From NCBI GenBank assembly GCA_951213105.1, contig OX578136.1, forward strand, positions 71,340,230-71,404,229: a DNA stretch of 64,000 nucleotides, given 5' to 3'. This stretch comes from Amaurobius ferox (Eukaryota; Arthropoda; Arachnida; Araneae; Amaurobiidae). The position numbers were made by a program, and so were the translations under genes. Within the stretch, counting starts at the first letter, position 1. The number at the start of each line of letters is the position of its first letter. Positions 11,046 to 25,709 of this stretch are shown piece by piece. The notes beneath the pieces were generated by a model that did no database searches, was not told where the DNA came from, and saw only the letters and a program-made list of their open reading frames with translations.

Positions 11046-13200
11046 ATTTACAATACCGAATTTTCAAAAAAAATTCTTGTAAAATTTGAAAGATTCTAGT
11101 ATGAGAACGTTAGATTGAGCCACATGGCAGTTCATTTATAATGAAATGACTTCATTGAAAACGTTGCTTAATCCCACTTTCAGCATCAGGCTAACCACAC
11201 CCATATTAATGCCACATTTGTATTCATCTCATTTTAGAACTATACATAGCTTTTAAAAGCACGTTGTTACATTTCACATCCAATTATTCAAGCCTCAAAC
11301 CAGGATAGAAATAACATCCTGACTTAAATTCTTATGTCCCAGATATCGGAGTGAGGGCGTTAACTGTAGCAGAAACACATGCATTCGTCTCAATTCAAAG
11401 TTAGTTTATGACACTTGAAGAACAATATGTTTTTAATTTAAGTACATTACTCTTATATTCCATATTACGATATTTCGTGATTGCGTGTGCAAGCCGTTTT
11501 TTGTTTCACTATCTTGTGAATTACGAGAGTATGGAATATCCTCCCTAAACTATTTCTCGTCAAAATAAATTTAAGTACGTATATAGCACATCCACTAAAC
11601 CATGGGTGACATTGCATATTTGGTCTTGTTCATGGCTATCATATTTTAATGTTATATTGGACCAAATAATATATTATCTTTACATGGGCATTTTTACCAA
11701 CTTAAAATCTGCAGCAATTAGGATTTTTTTATCCTAGTACCTTTTAACATTCAAAACATTAAATAAACCTAAATGCCAATATTTTTGTCGTCATCTTGCT
11801 AAGTTTGCATCAGACACTAAATTAATATTTTATCTTTCTAAATAACATATTGCTTATTGAGGAATCGAAACAACAGTATCCATCCTTCCAAGCGAAATTT
11901 TGTCGACTAAGATAGATGATTATAATTCCTTCAATATATGAAGCGAACCATACAGTTCAAATTAAAATTGTTACTTTTCTTTATATTAAAATAATGCATT
12001 GCAAAACCAAACTCCCTTACAAATTGAAAATAAAGTAGATATAGCTCATGCGTATTGAATATTGTGCTGTCATATAAATTTTCTTAAGAGAATATGCTTT
12101 AAATAATAAAGCTATAAATTTCGGCTTATATATATGAACTTCTCCTTATCTATATGAACTCATACTTTCGTGCATATTAATCATTCTTCTTTGACGTACC
12201 TCAGCGCAGAAAAACATTACATTGAATAAAATGAAATACCATTTAATTTTTTACAACGTCATGCTTACTAAAGCAGAATAACAAGCAACCAGAACTCCTT
12301 TTATTTATTCCGTTGTTCCTTTTTGATTGCACGACAAAATATTTTCGGAGTTATACTCCGCAAAATTTCGTAGTCCTTCCATGACCAAGCTTTTTGGAGT
12401 AGACGTTTGACAGTTGTTTGAGATTTCTATATAATATTGAACAGACGTCTACCTTGTAATACTTTGTTATACATTAGAAAGAAGATGCTCATTTTGTTAT
12501 TAAATCATCATTTTTAGATATGCTTTGAAGCTTTGTATGAGATGTTTTTCTTTTAAAATTCGAATTAGATTTTTAGTTTTCAAATGTAGGTGCGCACTTT
12601 AAAGCGAATTTCCCACAAATCGGTTTCTTAGAGATCAAAATTATTATTATTTAGTATCAATGTGAAAGCATCGGAAAGAATTAACCAAATGAGGAAAGAA
12701 TGAACCATCGAGGATTGAAGCAAATTTGTAAAAGGTTTGCTTCATATTTAAAAAAAAAAAATGAAAATTCACCGAGTATGAAAAGTTTATGATATTTCAT
12801 ATGCATATAGTAACAACTGAAAACTGGAAAAGATGCACAATTCCAATTTTTGGCATAATTATTGTGTCATATCTTCACATCCTGATAACTTGAGCTACTC
12901 ACTAAATGGCTGGAGAGTACGTACAGTTCACAGTGGCACAAGAATAAATAAACCCTGTAGGTGAGTGCGAAGATGTTAGAGGCCTAATAGTAACCCTAGT
13001 ACGACTAGCACTGATTTAGGGGACTCTGATATATTGAGCACCGATTTTATGTCGGGATGGGGTCGGCTACGCAAAAAGATATCCTGGAGGATAAAAATAC
13101 CACCAGAAGGTTAACTCGGGGTATAAATAGCAGGAAGTGGTCGGTAAGATTATCAGTTATACCCCAATATTATATTAGATAGTGGATAAGTCAAAGTCCA
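11046..13200. other. Unannotated AT-rich DNA
   Basis: About 2.1 kb without an open frame of note, a clear repeat or an RNA gene. Probably intergenic or intronic. Confidence 0.4.
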
Positions 13201-13225
13201 CTTTGATGATAAGAGCTTTCAATTA

Positions 13226-13300
13226 TGTCCCAGTAGCTTAACGGTAGAGCATCGGCTGGCCGGTACGTAGATCTGTTGTGCGATTCTCGGTTGAGGCAGC
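13226..13300 (+). pseudogene. tRNA-like sequence, degenerate
   Basis: The segment 'agtagcttaacggtagagc' looks like a tRNA D arm with an A box. It is followed about 35 nt on by 'gtgcgattctcgg', a decayed B box. The anticodon stem does not fold into a proper 5-bp stem with a 7-base loop. A SINE head or a dead tRNA gene are both possible. Confidence 0.4.
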
Positions 13301-13367
13301 AATATTCTCTACAAAGTTTTAAGAAGCAGCTGCATCCTCTAAACTTTTGTCTATATGCCAGTTTAAA

Positions 13368-13838
13368 TTAACTGTACAATTAAATTAAAATTATGAAGTA
13401 TTCCGCTTTGTATATACAGGTATATAAGATTATTATCATTTAATGTTAAGATTAATAATTTTAACAACAGCCACTATTAAAGCTGCTATAGAGGAAATTA
13501 TAATATATAAATGCGTTGTAGATAATACAATAAAGACATTAACAAAGGCATGTAATTCAATATCGATTAAAATAGACTATTTGCGATCTTCCAAAGTACA
13601 TTAAAAGTTAACTGTATAATAGCATCAAAATTATTAAATATTCCGTTTTGTATATATAAAATTATTATCATTTAATATTAAAATTAATACGTTTATCAAC
13701 AGTCATCATTAAAGCTATTATAGAGAAAATTATAATATATAAATGTGTTGTAGATAATACAATATAGATACAGACATTAACACAGATATTTAATTCAATA
13801 TCGATTAAAATAGACTATTTGTGATCTTCCAAAGAACA
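13368..13838 (+). repeat. Tandem duplication, 232-bp unit
   Basis: Two adjacent copies (about 13368-13600 and 13601-13838) share 'tattccg.tttgtatata', 'attattatcatttaat', 'gtagataatacaat' and 'cgattaaaatagactattt' in order. They differ at scattered bases and small indels. Non-coding. Confidence 0.8.
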
Positions 13839-14676
13839 TTATAGAGATAATAGAGAAAATAATAGAATATAATATAGCGATAATAGAGAAAATCCTCTCA
13901 ACCGTAATAACGCAACGCTAAGGGATTTTCAATTTTACACAAATATTGGAAAATTAACAGGCCATGCTCCCGAAGGTTTATATAAATAACAATTTATGAA
14001 AATTACACGTTATTTGGGCATCATTTAACGTTGTGATTCAGTTTTGCTTGCGAACAAAGCCACGATCTCATTTGCTAAACAGTGTAATTTCATTCTGCTT
14101 TTCCATCGTATTATTTTTCTATTTAAAGAAACGATTTTTAAGCATTTAGTGTCTGGCTATAAAAATGATAACTTTTCTGTCATAAACATTTTATACTGTT
14201 TCTGAATGTAAAATTTTTAATTTTATAATTTACAATTAACGGTAGTAAATTTCTACAACACATTATATGTTCAGAGTAGATTTAATATTGCTTATTTTAG
14301 AAGTTTAAGTCTTTAATCTGAACAATTAAACGAAAAATGTTAAGGGGTAAATTCCGACGGCATATAATGTTTCTGTTTATTTCATAAATTTATATATGTT
14401 TAATAGTTCTTCCTCTTACGTTAAAGATAAAGGTACTTATAAATAGCACAAGTAGGACGTTTTTTTGAAAACATATGTACATATCATTTTTAAGAATGAC
14501 AATTCACGATGAATTGTGCTTACGTTGATCTTACGCAGTCTCATCATGCATAAATTTTGCTCATATTTTTAAACGTTTCTGTTGACAAATATACTGCAGT
14601 AGTTGTAGTTGCATAAAAGTTAAAATATTTAATTTTACTTGATAGTGAGATGATACGTTAATACTGACGTGGACAA
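13839..14676. other. Unannotated AT-rich DNA
   Basis: No feature is recognised. Confidence 0.4.
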
Positions 14677-14684
14677 CACATTAC

Positions 14685-14688
14685 TATA

Positions 14689-14762
<74 letters not shown>

Positions 14763-14774
14763 GATAGATAGATA
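14685..14774. repeat. Compound microsatellite (TATC)n-(TC)n-(TA)n-(GATA)n
   Basis: The tract runs from TATC repeats through TC and TA repeats to a short TAGA stretch. Its ends are partly complementary, so it can fold back on itself. Confidence 0.95.
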
Positions 14775-14841
14775 CTCTTTGTACAGCACTATCCCTTCCG
14801 CTTTGTACAGCACTATTATGATGTTTTTTGCAGAAATTATA

Positions 14842-15235
14842 GTGATAAAAATTATGTTAATTTATCCGACATCATACAATACAACTCAACTCTTACCTAG
14901 GATTATCTGATTGATGCACATCCAGATGGCTCTATAAGTTAGACACGACTTTTTTTATGTATGCTTTCCTATTCGAAGTATATACGCTTTATGCAACTCT
15001 TCCAAGATTCTCGTCTTGCTGGTTAGTAAAATTTCCAATTTTTGTTATTTTGATCATTTTTATGTTGTCTGGGATTCGGCCATTTTTCTCCACGGGCATG
15101 ATCGATTGTTGTTTCGGGCGTGCAGAGTCTCTGGGAGCGTTTTCATGAAGTCAAAGCTAGCTTCTAACCAGGAAATAGGGGTCGCAATCCCCCTTGACCT
15201 TTCTGCAACCCTGTAAACACAATCATTCCACCTAT
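14842..15235 (+). repeat. Direct repeat K, copy 1
   Basis: This 390-bp unit recurs almost unchanged 784 bp downstream at 15626-16025. It carries 'tgtctgggattcggcca', 'gggcgtgcagagtctctgg' and 'gggtcgcaatccccctt'. The open frames over it are also present in copy 2, but they have no known domain and run into the (TA)n tract, so they are not called as genes. Identity between the copies is very high, which implies a recent event. Confidence 0.85.
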
Positions 15236-15338
15236 ATATTTTCTTTTTTCATTTTAAATCTTATATTTCCAGACTCTGATAGTGCGGAAATTTGCGCCTT
15301 TCTCTTTCTTGAATTTCATACTTTTTGGGATTGTATTT

Positions 15339-15386
<48 letters not shown>

Positions 15387-15403
15387 TTTTTGGGATTGTA
15401 TTT

Positions 15404-15477
<74 letters not shown>

Positions 15478-15620
15478 AAATACAATCCCAAAAAGTATGA
15501 AATCCAAGAAAGAGAAAGGCGCAAATTGTCGCACTATCAGAGTCTTGAAATATAAGATTTAAAATGAAAAAAGAAAATATATAGATGGAATGATTGTTTT
15601 TACAGGGTTGCAGAAAGGTC
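15196..15620. repeat. Large inverted repeat (hairpin), arms about 147 bp
   Basis: The left arm (15196-15343) starts gacctttctgcaaccctgta and ends tttttgggattgtatttctt. The right arm (15472-15620) is its reverse complement with a few mismatches. The roughly 130-bp spacer is (TA)n, interrupted at 15385-15409 by a third copy of the arm tip. The left arm overlaps the end of repeat K copy 1, so K, the hairpin and K copy 2 form one compound structure. Confidence 0.9.
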
Positions 15621-15625
15621 GGTTA

Positions 15626-16025
15626 GTGATAAAAATTATGTTAATTTATCCGACATCATACAATACAACTCAACTCTTACCTAGGATTATCTGATTGTTT
15701 CACATCCAGATGGCTCTATAAATTAGACACGACTTTTTTATGTATGCTTTCCTATTCGAAGTATATACGCTTTATGCAACTCTTCCAAGATTCTCGTCTT
15801 GCTGGTTAGTAAAATTTCCAATTTTTGTTATTTCGATCATTTTTATGTTGTCTGGGATTCGGCCATTTTTTCCCCACGGGCATGATCGATTGTTGTTTCG
15901 GGCGTGCAGAGTCTCTGGGAGCGTTTTCATGAAGTCAAAGCTAGCTTCTAACCAGGAAATAGGGGTCGCAATCCCCCTTGACCTTTCTGCAACCCTGTAA
16001 AAACAATCATTCCATCTATATATTT
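15626..16025 (+). repeat. Direct repeat K, copy 2
   Basis: The second copy of the 14842-15235 unit differs by only a handful of bases, for example a 1-base difference in the 'cggccatttttc' run and 'gattgatgca' versus 'gattgtttca'. It begins right after the hairpin and runs into the (TA)n array at 16047. Confidence 0.85.
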
Positions 16026-16046
16026 CCTTTTTTCATTTTAAATCTT

Positions 16047-16325
<279 letters not shown>

Positions 16326-16339
16326 ATACCGCCGACCCA

Positions 16340-16585
16340 CATACCGCCGACTAGATGGTTGAGCTGTCAATGCAAGCGTTCCCTTGTGATCGGTCGGCTG
16401 CATTCGAGTCCCACCTACAGAAATGGATGTTGTGTTGTTGGACGCAGAGTGTTCCGCCTCCCACTGATGCGCCAGGCCAACGTAATATGACGGTTAAATG
16501 GTTCACGATGCTGGCCGATGTATAGGCAAATGATGGTGTATCAAGTGTCTGGCCATTATTAAAAAAATAAAAAATGCCACATACC
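16340..16585 (+). mobile_element. tRNA-derived SINE B, copy 1
   Basis: The tRNA-like head has an A box in 'tggttgagctgtc' and a B box in 'gcattcgagtccc'. The body then matches 50843-50985: 'agtgttccgcc', 'taaatggttcacgatgctgg', 'aatgatg.tgtatcaagtg', and an A-rich 3' end ('ttaaaaaaataaaaaa'). RNA polymerase III would read it from the internal promoter. It abuts the (TA)n array, so its 5' boundary and any target duplication cannot be fixed. Confidence 0.8.
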
Positions 16586-18959
<2,374 letters not shown>

Positions 18960-19415
18960 GGCAGGAGTCAAAATAAAAATCTCAATAATTCAAATTATTT
19001 GAATGCAATACATTTTTCCAAGATTATTCCCTCACATTTCTTTCCCTATAACAAAACTCTCCACTTATTACGAAATTTTGTTAATATCGAACTAACGTCG
19101 AAATGAAATAAAAATACTGCATTAATAACAGCCGAAGCAGTTGATAAAACATTTTTCTTCATTGATAACTATCAAAATAAAAATATTAATAACTCAAATT
19201 ATTTGGATGCAATAGATTTTTCTCGTTAAATTTATTACCACACATCTCTTGCTCTATAACAACAAAGTCAAAATATTACGTAATTGGACTCAAATTGATG
19301 TCGATAATCTGAAATAAAAATGATGCATTAAGAACAGTATAGAAAGTTGATAAAAAATATTGATGCATTAAGAACAGTATAGTAAGTTGATAAAAAATAT
19401 TTCTTCATTGATATA
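18960..19415 (+). repeat. Diverged tandem duplication of about 210 bp, with a nested 40-bp duplication
   Basis: Copies at about 18960-19170 and 19171-19415 share 'tcaaaataaaaat', 'ctcaaattatttggatgcaa'-like, 'gaaataaaaatgatgcatta'-like and 'tttcttcattgat' in order. Inside the second copy, a 40-bp unit ('gatgcattaagaacagta'...) is repeated exactly at 19321-19360 and 19361-19400 with one substitution, so it duplicated later. Confidence 0.7.
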
Positions 19416-21277
19416 TATAAACTTTATATGCTGTCATTAATGATGTAATTTAATCCTAAATTTAACATATCATCGAATTTATCGACTGTAAACTGCACAC
19501 CGAATCGGTAGCGAGATATCCTTCTGAAATAGATAAACGTTACAAACATGAGTTATTTACTAAAACTTTATTTGAAGTAATTAAAATTGAGCTACTTTAA
19601 AAAGGGCGTTGTTTTATATTTCATAGTAAAGTAAATAAATAATTCACATTTCGAGAAGTTGATTTATGCTTACACGATTTATGCTTAGGCGATTTATGCC
19701 TCACTTAAGTATTTAAATGTGTATTTAGAGTGCTGTTGTCCAGTAGATTTTCCCATACATGTATACTTCTTTGCATTTGTTCCACGTTTATCATTATAAT
19801 TTTCACAATAAAAGCATTATTTCCTCAGATACATATTATTTGTAAAAATTCTCAATTCTTAATATTTTTGGCATTGGCAATGGTTTTCTGTTGCCTACAT
19901 ATGTATTTTAATAAATTTCATTAACACAATAATTGTATAAAAATATATAGTATTTAAGAAGAACGACGCTAAACCATCTGCGCTGTCTCAAGTACAGTGA
20001 ACTCTCTTCTTTAAATCCTTAATTACCTCATGTTCTTTTGGGCGTTTGATTTTTATTGTGTGCCGCATGACGTAGCTTGACGCACATGGAACGCGAAATA
20101 ATGAGCGTGCCTCTACTTATTCTGTAGAAACACCTGATATGACATTATGATTCCATTTTGAATGTAAGGGTCCCAAACTAAAAGGAAATGGCATTATATT
20201 AGCTAAACCCATTAACTATGGTGTGCTGTCATAGCTTTATTATTAGCACATAAAACGCCTTTGGTTATATTTTATTTAACAGTTTATATAATGAAATAAC
20301 ATGTTTGTCCGTCTTTCTACTTGTCTGTAAGAGTGTAAATGACTGTATAGGAAAATATAAACTCCGGACAACCACGAAATTTGGTACTGAGTTAGTTGAA
20401 TTCCAAATTCCAAAGGAAGACATCGGTTTTTTTTTTATAAATTCGAATTAGCTCTTTTGTTATTTCATGTTAAAATATGATGTTGAGTGTGTTTCGCACA
20501 ATTCGGTTCCTTTGCGATTGATATTATAACAGAGTTTTCATTTTAACATCCTCGGTAGGATCACAAAAGCGATTTTTGAACCAAATATGTAGGACATTTT
20601 CTTCGTATTTATTTATGTATTTAATTTTAAATACACCAAAATATGCATATATTATTTTTTTTTTATTTTCTCATATCACTGCATCTGAAAAATTAGAATT
20701 AGCACATTTCTACAGTTTGACAAAAATATGGGTATATATCTTTGCATTTTAACATTTTTTTTAAAAATAATTTCTCTAAGTTTTGATATTCTGGTAATTT
20801 TCAACAACGAGTATAAAACCAAGCTTTTTGATGTAGTTCTTTTTCCAGTTGGCGGTTGATAACTGGGCGTTACAATATGGAGCAATAAATATCTGTGCGT
20901 CTCCGTAGCAAATTGTTGCGTACGAATACACACGAGTTGAAACTAAAGGATTCTTTCATTTTCTTCTTTCGCACAGCAGTTAATTCCATTCTTGATTTAA
21001 AAAACGGACGGAGTACGACTACGATTTTAGAGCAATTGAATGAATGAATTCTGTTAATGACAGCTTTAAATCCTGATCAACGGCGGCTACATATTCTAGT
21101 AATATCATACTTGAAATGTTCAATGTATGCATTATTTATTGTATACAAACAGTGCATATATTATGTTACCTTTTCAAATTACAGTTTAGCGAAATATTTT
21201 TGTCCCCCATAATAGTTAAATGCCAAACTTTATACATGTATATTTTTTAACCTGAGATAATTATATTTATTTGGACA
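19416..21277. other. Unannotated AT-rich DNA
   Basis: No gene is recognised. The stretch 20310-20620, with 'cgtctttctacttgtctg' and a poly-T run, has the look of an old dispersed repeat, but no second copy was found here. Confidence 0.35.
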
Positions 21278-22164
<887 letters not shown>

Positions 22165-22265
22165 ACCAAAAGATGGTCGAGGAGGGGTTGTGACCCCCCT
22201 CACCCCGGTCGAGCATGCGTTACGCCATGGCCACACTCCCGGAAGCCGGTACTTTTCTTTATCTT
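22165..22265 (+). repeat. Dispersed repeat E, copy 1
   Basis: This GC-rich stretch ('tgacccc', 'cggtcgagcatgcg', 'cactcccggaagccggtac') aligns with 62035-62115. Non-coding; class unknown. Confidence 0.5.
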
Positions 22266-22612
22266 GGCTCATTGTGCCTATAATTATATGGATAATTGAA
22301 GCAAACAGACCATTAATTCTTTGAAACTAATCACACGATGTTGGAAAAGTATAACTGTTAATCAAAATCCCTACTGAACTGTTCAAAAATGCGTACCCCA
22401 TATACGTCTTACTGTCATTATTTATAGTAACCCTCCATCAACTCGACCAAGCCATTAATCAAGAATTAATTTGTTAACAAATGATGGAAAGTTGAGAGTG
22501 AATATATGCAATAATGGATCTGGTAAAAATAATATAGAAGAAAATGGATTCGGGAGTAATAGGGTTAAATAGTACAACTGTCACTGTAAAAATGGAACAT
22601 TTCACATATTAA

Positions 22613-23905
22613 GTTTGCAAGTCAAAAAGTTGTAAATTACGTCCACAATCAAATCCAAAACAGATTACGAATAAATGCAATAACCGGGTATTCTGTAACG
22701 TGTTTAACTGTATTTATAGTATGAGATGCAAAGAATGCGACCTAATATACATCAGACAAACTAAAAATGACCATAGAATTGAAGCTATGATGATTTCAAT
22801 AGTTGATATGGTAATAGATACCATCCAAAGGCTTTGGTGGGAAAATGGGCATACAGAGAGTTTAAATACTATTTACGGGTATGGATTAAACACTGTGAAA
22901 TATAACAGAAGTTATGACAAAGATCATTGTGGAAAATTGAATGCTGAGGCTGTCGGAAATACAAAAATAGAAATACCAACTACATGTCACAAGAGAGCAG
23001 GAAGAAAGAAAAAATTGGATTGAAGGAAACCTTAATAAGTATAAATACATTTATGAAAAATAACGAAGATCTTGATTTCTTACAATTAAAATGGATAAAA
23101 AATATGGTATACGGTTTTAGATTAAAGTTTTTGGTAAAAATATGTAAAGCACTAGAGGATGGTACTGATGAATATAAAAATACATGGTAGAATAATACAA
23201 AGGGTTATTTAAAAATGCGTGCAAATACATTAAAAATCAATTTAGATAATAAAATTGATAGTGTTAAATATTTTTAGCTCATCCCGATCAAATTTAAACA
23301 TATGATTATGATACAGTTCCCCAATTCCATTTAGTAGGATTTTAAACGAACATAGTTATCTAATGCCGATTCAAAACATCAGGTATATATTGTCGTATAA
23401 ATATAATATTCCATTGTACATAAGTTACTTCAATTATAACAGGATAGGTCAGAACTTGAAAGAAAATGAAATGGACAATTGTAAATGCAACGTAAACCCA
23501 ACTTTCAAGAACGATTTTTATGGACAAATAGTTACATAGTTACGGGTGACTTGAATTTAATAAAATCCAGACTATTAAGGAAGTTTCTAGAATTGTGAGC
23601 TAAATATTGGGACCAAGTGTATTCAAATGGAATGGCGTCAATTAAAACTGACTTCGATAACTTTATATATAGGGTTGCAGTAACATATAGTTTACCTAAC
23701 GAAATATTTGACGAATGTAAACATAACATCTCAAGGAGTATTAAATATTGGCATTGAAGGGATAACCAATCGATACTTAGAATTTGAACTGTAAAAAAGG
23801 AATTGGAAATATTACAGGAGAATTTTGTAATATCATATGGGGATAAAGTGGTTTTTAATTACGCATTTACATGTAAATGTTATATACGGATAAACTAAGA
23901 AATTG
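22613..23905 (+). pseudogene. Penelope-like retroelement: GIY-YIG domain followed by RT N-terminal region, broken
   Basis: The frame 22613-23023 reads VCKSKSCKLRPQSN..., then a GIY-YIG-like core, IYSMRCKECDLIYIRQTK, with two cysteines lying inside the motif. It then gives ESLNTIYGYGLN, the form typical of the end of Penelope GIY-YIG domains (compare LNTIYPYGLN). The usual YIGQT is YIRQT, so a core Gly is lost. After about 270 bp with stops, 23320-23905 reads in one main frame RYILSYKYN...FNYNRIGQNLKEN, then IVTGDLNLIKSRLLRKFLEL, then KKELEILQENFVI..GDK. These are the known Penelope upstream-of-RT and first RT motifs. The RT catalytic region (YxDD) is absent and several stops and frameshifts are present. 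The order GIY-YIG then RT resembles the permuted Naiad group. A tandem partial copy of a normal C-terminal GIY-YIG element could give the same order. Confidence 0.75.
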
Positions 23906-23946
23906 TTATTTGGATGGATCTATGATCTCGCACACGGTTAATTGTT

Positions 23947-24292
23947 AGAGGGTTCTGTCCAGCGAATGCATTAAGCTTCTGTTGTCGCGATCGTCGTCAG
24001 TTCTACCGTGGATGTTAGAAGGAATGGATTGTTTCATAAATCAAGAGAAGACCTACATGCATTTTATGTAACAGCTACGAACCGAAAGCCCAAATCCATA
24101 TGGTGTGGAACTCCGTAGTTTTGGAAATATGGATTTGAGCTTTCCTCGCATTCCCATCCGCAGCTTGTACATGGAATGCATGTCGCCCTTCCAATAATTT
24201 ATGAAACGATTCATTCTTTTTAAAATCCACGGTAGAACTGACGACGATCGTGACAACAGGTGTTTAAAATGCTCGCTGGACATCATCCTCTA
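23947..24292. repeat. Imperfect inverted repeat, arms about 160 bp
   Basis: The left arm (23947-24101) and the right arm (24127-24292) are reverse complements at roughly three quarters of positions. The best-paired part is 'cgatcgtcgtcagttctacc', with 'ttcataaat' and 'caaatccatat' also matching. The 25-bp centre is the loop. It could be a foldback element, or two inverted copies of one short repeat. A 77-codon minus frame covers the right arm and has no known domain. Confidence 0.75.
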
Positions 24293-24404
24293 GCCCTAAA
24301 TAGCGTGCGTTACGTCTTTGCATTGTATGACGAACAGTGCTTGTTTAGGGGTGTTCTATCACCCCTTAAAATTTTGCCCCTTCTTTTGAATCACCCTGTA
24401 TGTA

Positions 24405-24635
<231 letters not shown>

Positions 24636-24641
24636 TTATTC

Positions 24642-24955
24642 TTAAAAATCACGATTTTCACTAAGCGAAACAAATGGATGCCATATATTTTTTGGAAATG
24701 AGTCACGTGATATCATCATATAATATGTGTGCAATTATTATTTCAATTTTTATTAAAAGACTACTTAACATATTTTGATGAATTTTTAGTTAAACATATT
24801 ACGTAATAATTAGAATATTTTTTAAAACTTTCAAAGCAATTTGTTAATTTTAACTCCGCTTAAAAATGTTTTAAAAATTAGGTCCCATAGGGTTCACGTC
24901 ATTTCAGTTATTCAATCCGGGTTAAATCTAAAACTAATTGGGTGACATAATTCTT
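24642..24955 (-). repeat. Dispersed repeat F, copy 2
   Basis: This is the reverse-orientation partner of 861-1160. On the minus strand it reads 'ccaattagttttagattt', 'acccggatt', 'accctatgggacctaat', 'atcacgtgac', 'ggcatccat'. Non-coding. Confidence 0.6.
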
Positions 24956-25030
24956 TTACATTCCCATATATCCCACAGACCGTCTCAATAACATACTAAA
25001 ATTTCATCTTGATAAAGTCACTTTTACGAA

Positions 25031-25060
25031 GAATGAATGAATGAATGAATGAATGAATGA
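25031..25060. repeat. (GAAT)n microsatellite
   Basis: Seven or more GAAT units in tandem. Confidence 0.95.
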
Positions 25061-25709
25061 CCAAAATGATAACCACTTTACAACTATGTGGGAAACTGTT
25101 GAAAAACAAGATTATCATTTTTGCAATGTTTTAAAATAAAATGCAAACAAAATATAAATATTTTAAATGATTTATGGTTCCAAACGTTCAATAGCTAATT
25201 AATAATAAAGTTCAAAATTTCATAGATGTTAACAATCGTTCCGTAACGTATAAATCAATCTAAAAATTGTATTACGAATATTTACCCAGTGTAATAATTT
25301 TCTGAACAATCTAATTCGTATGCAGTGAAGTATGAACCATGGATTAGGCGCTAGATGCTTTCCGAAAAATAAAACTCCATATATCACGCATGGTATATGA
25401 ATATTTTCTGATAGTGATTGATGCTTGCCATTACTGAGTTAAGTTTTATTTTTCACCAAGACAGAAAATTAGATTACTGCTCCATTGAGGAACCATGGAA
25501 TTTAATCAGTATTTAATAAATGGGTTTTATTATGCATCATTGCACAGCTGTTTGTACAAGAGTCAACTGCAGCATATATTAAATATGAAAATGAGTGTTG
25601 TGCATAGAACAGTATTTTCATATAATAATATGTGATAATCTTATTCAGAAAAATGTTTATATATTTATACTACAATACATTGCACATGTACTCCTATTTG
25701 AAGAAATTA
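25061..25709. other. Unannotated AT-rich DNA
   Basis: No feature is recognised. Confidence 0.4.
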
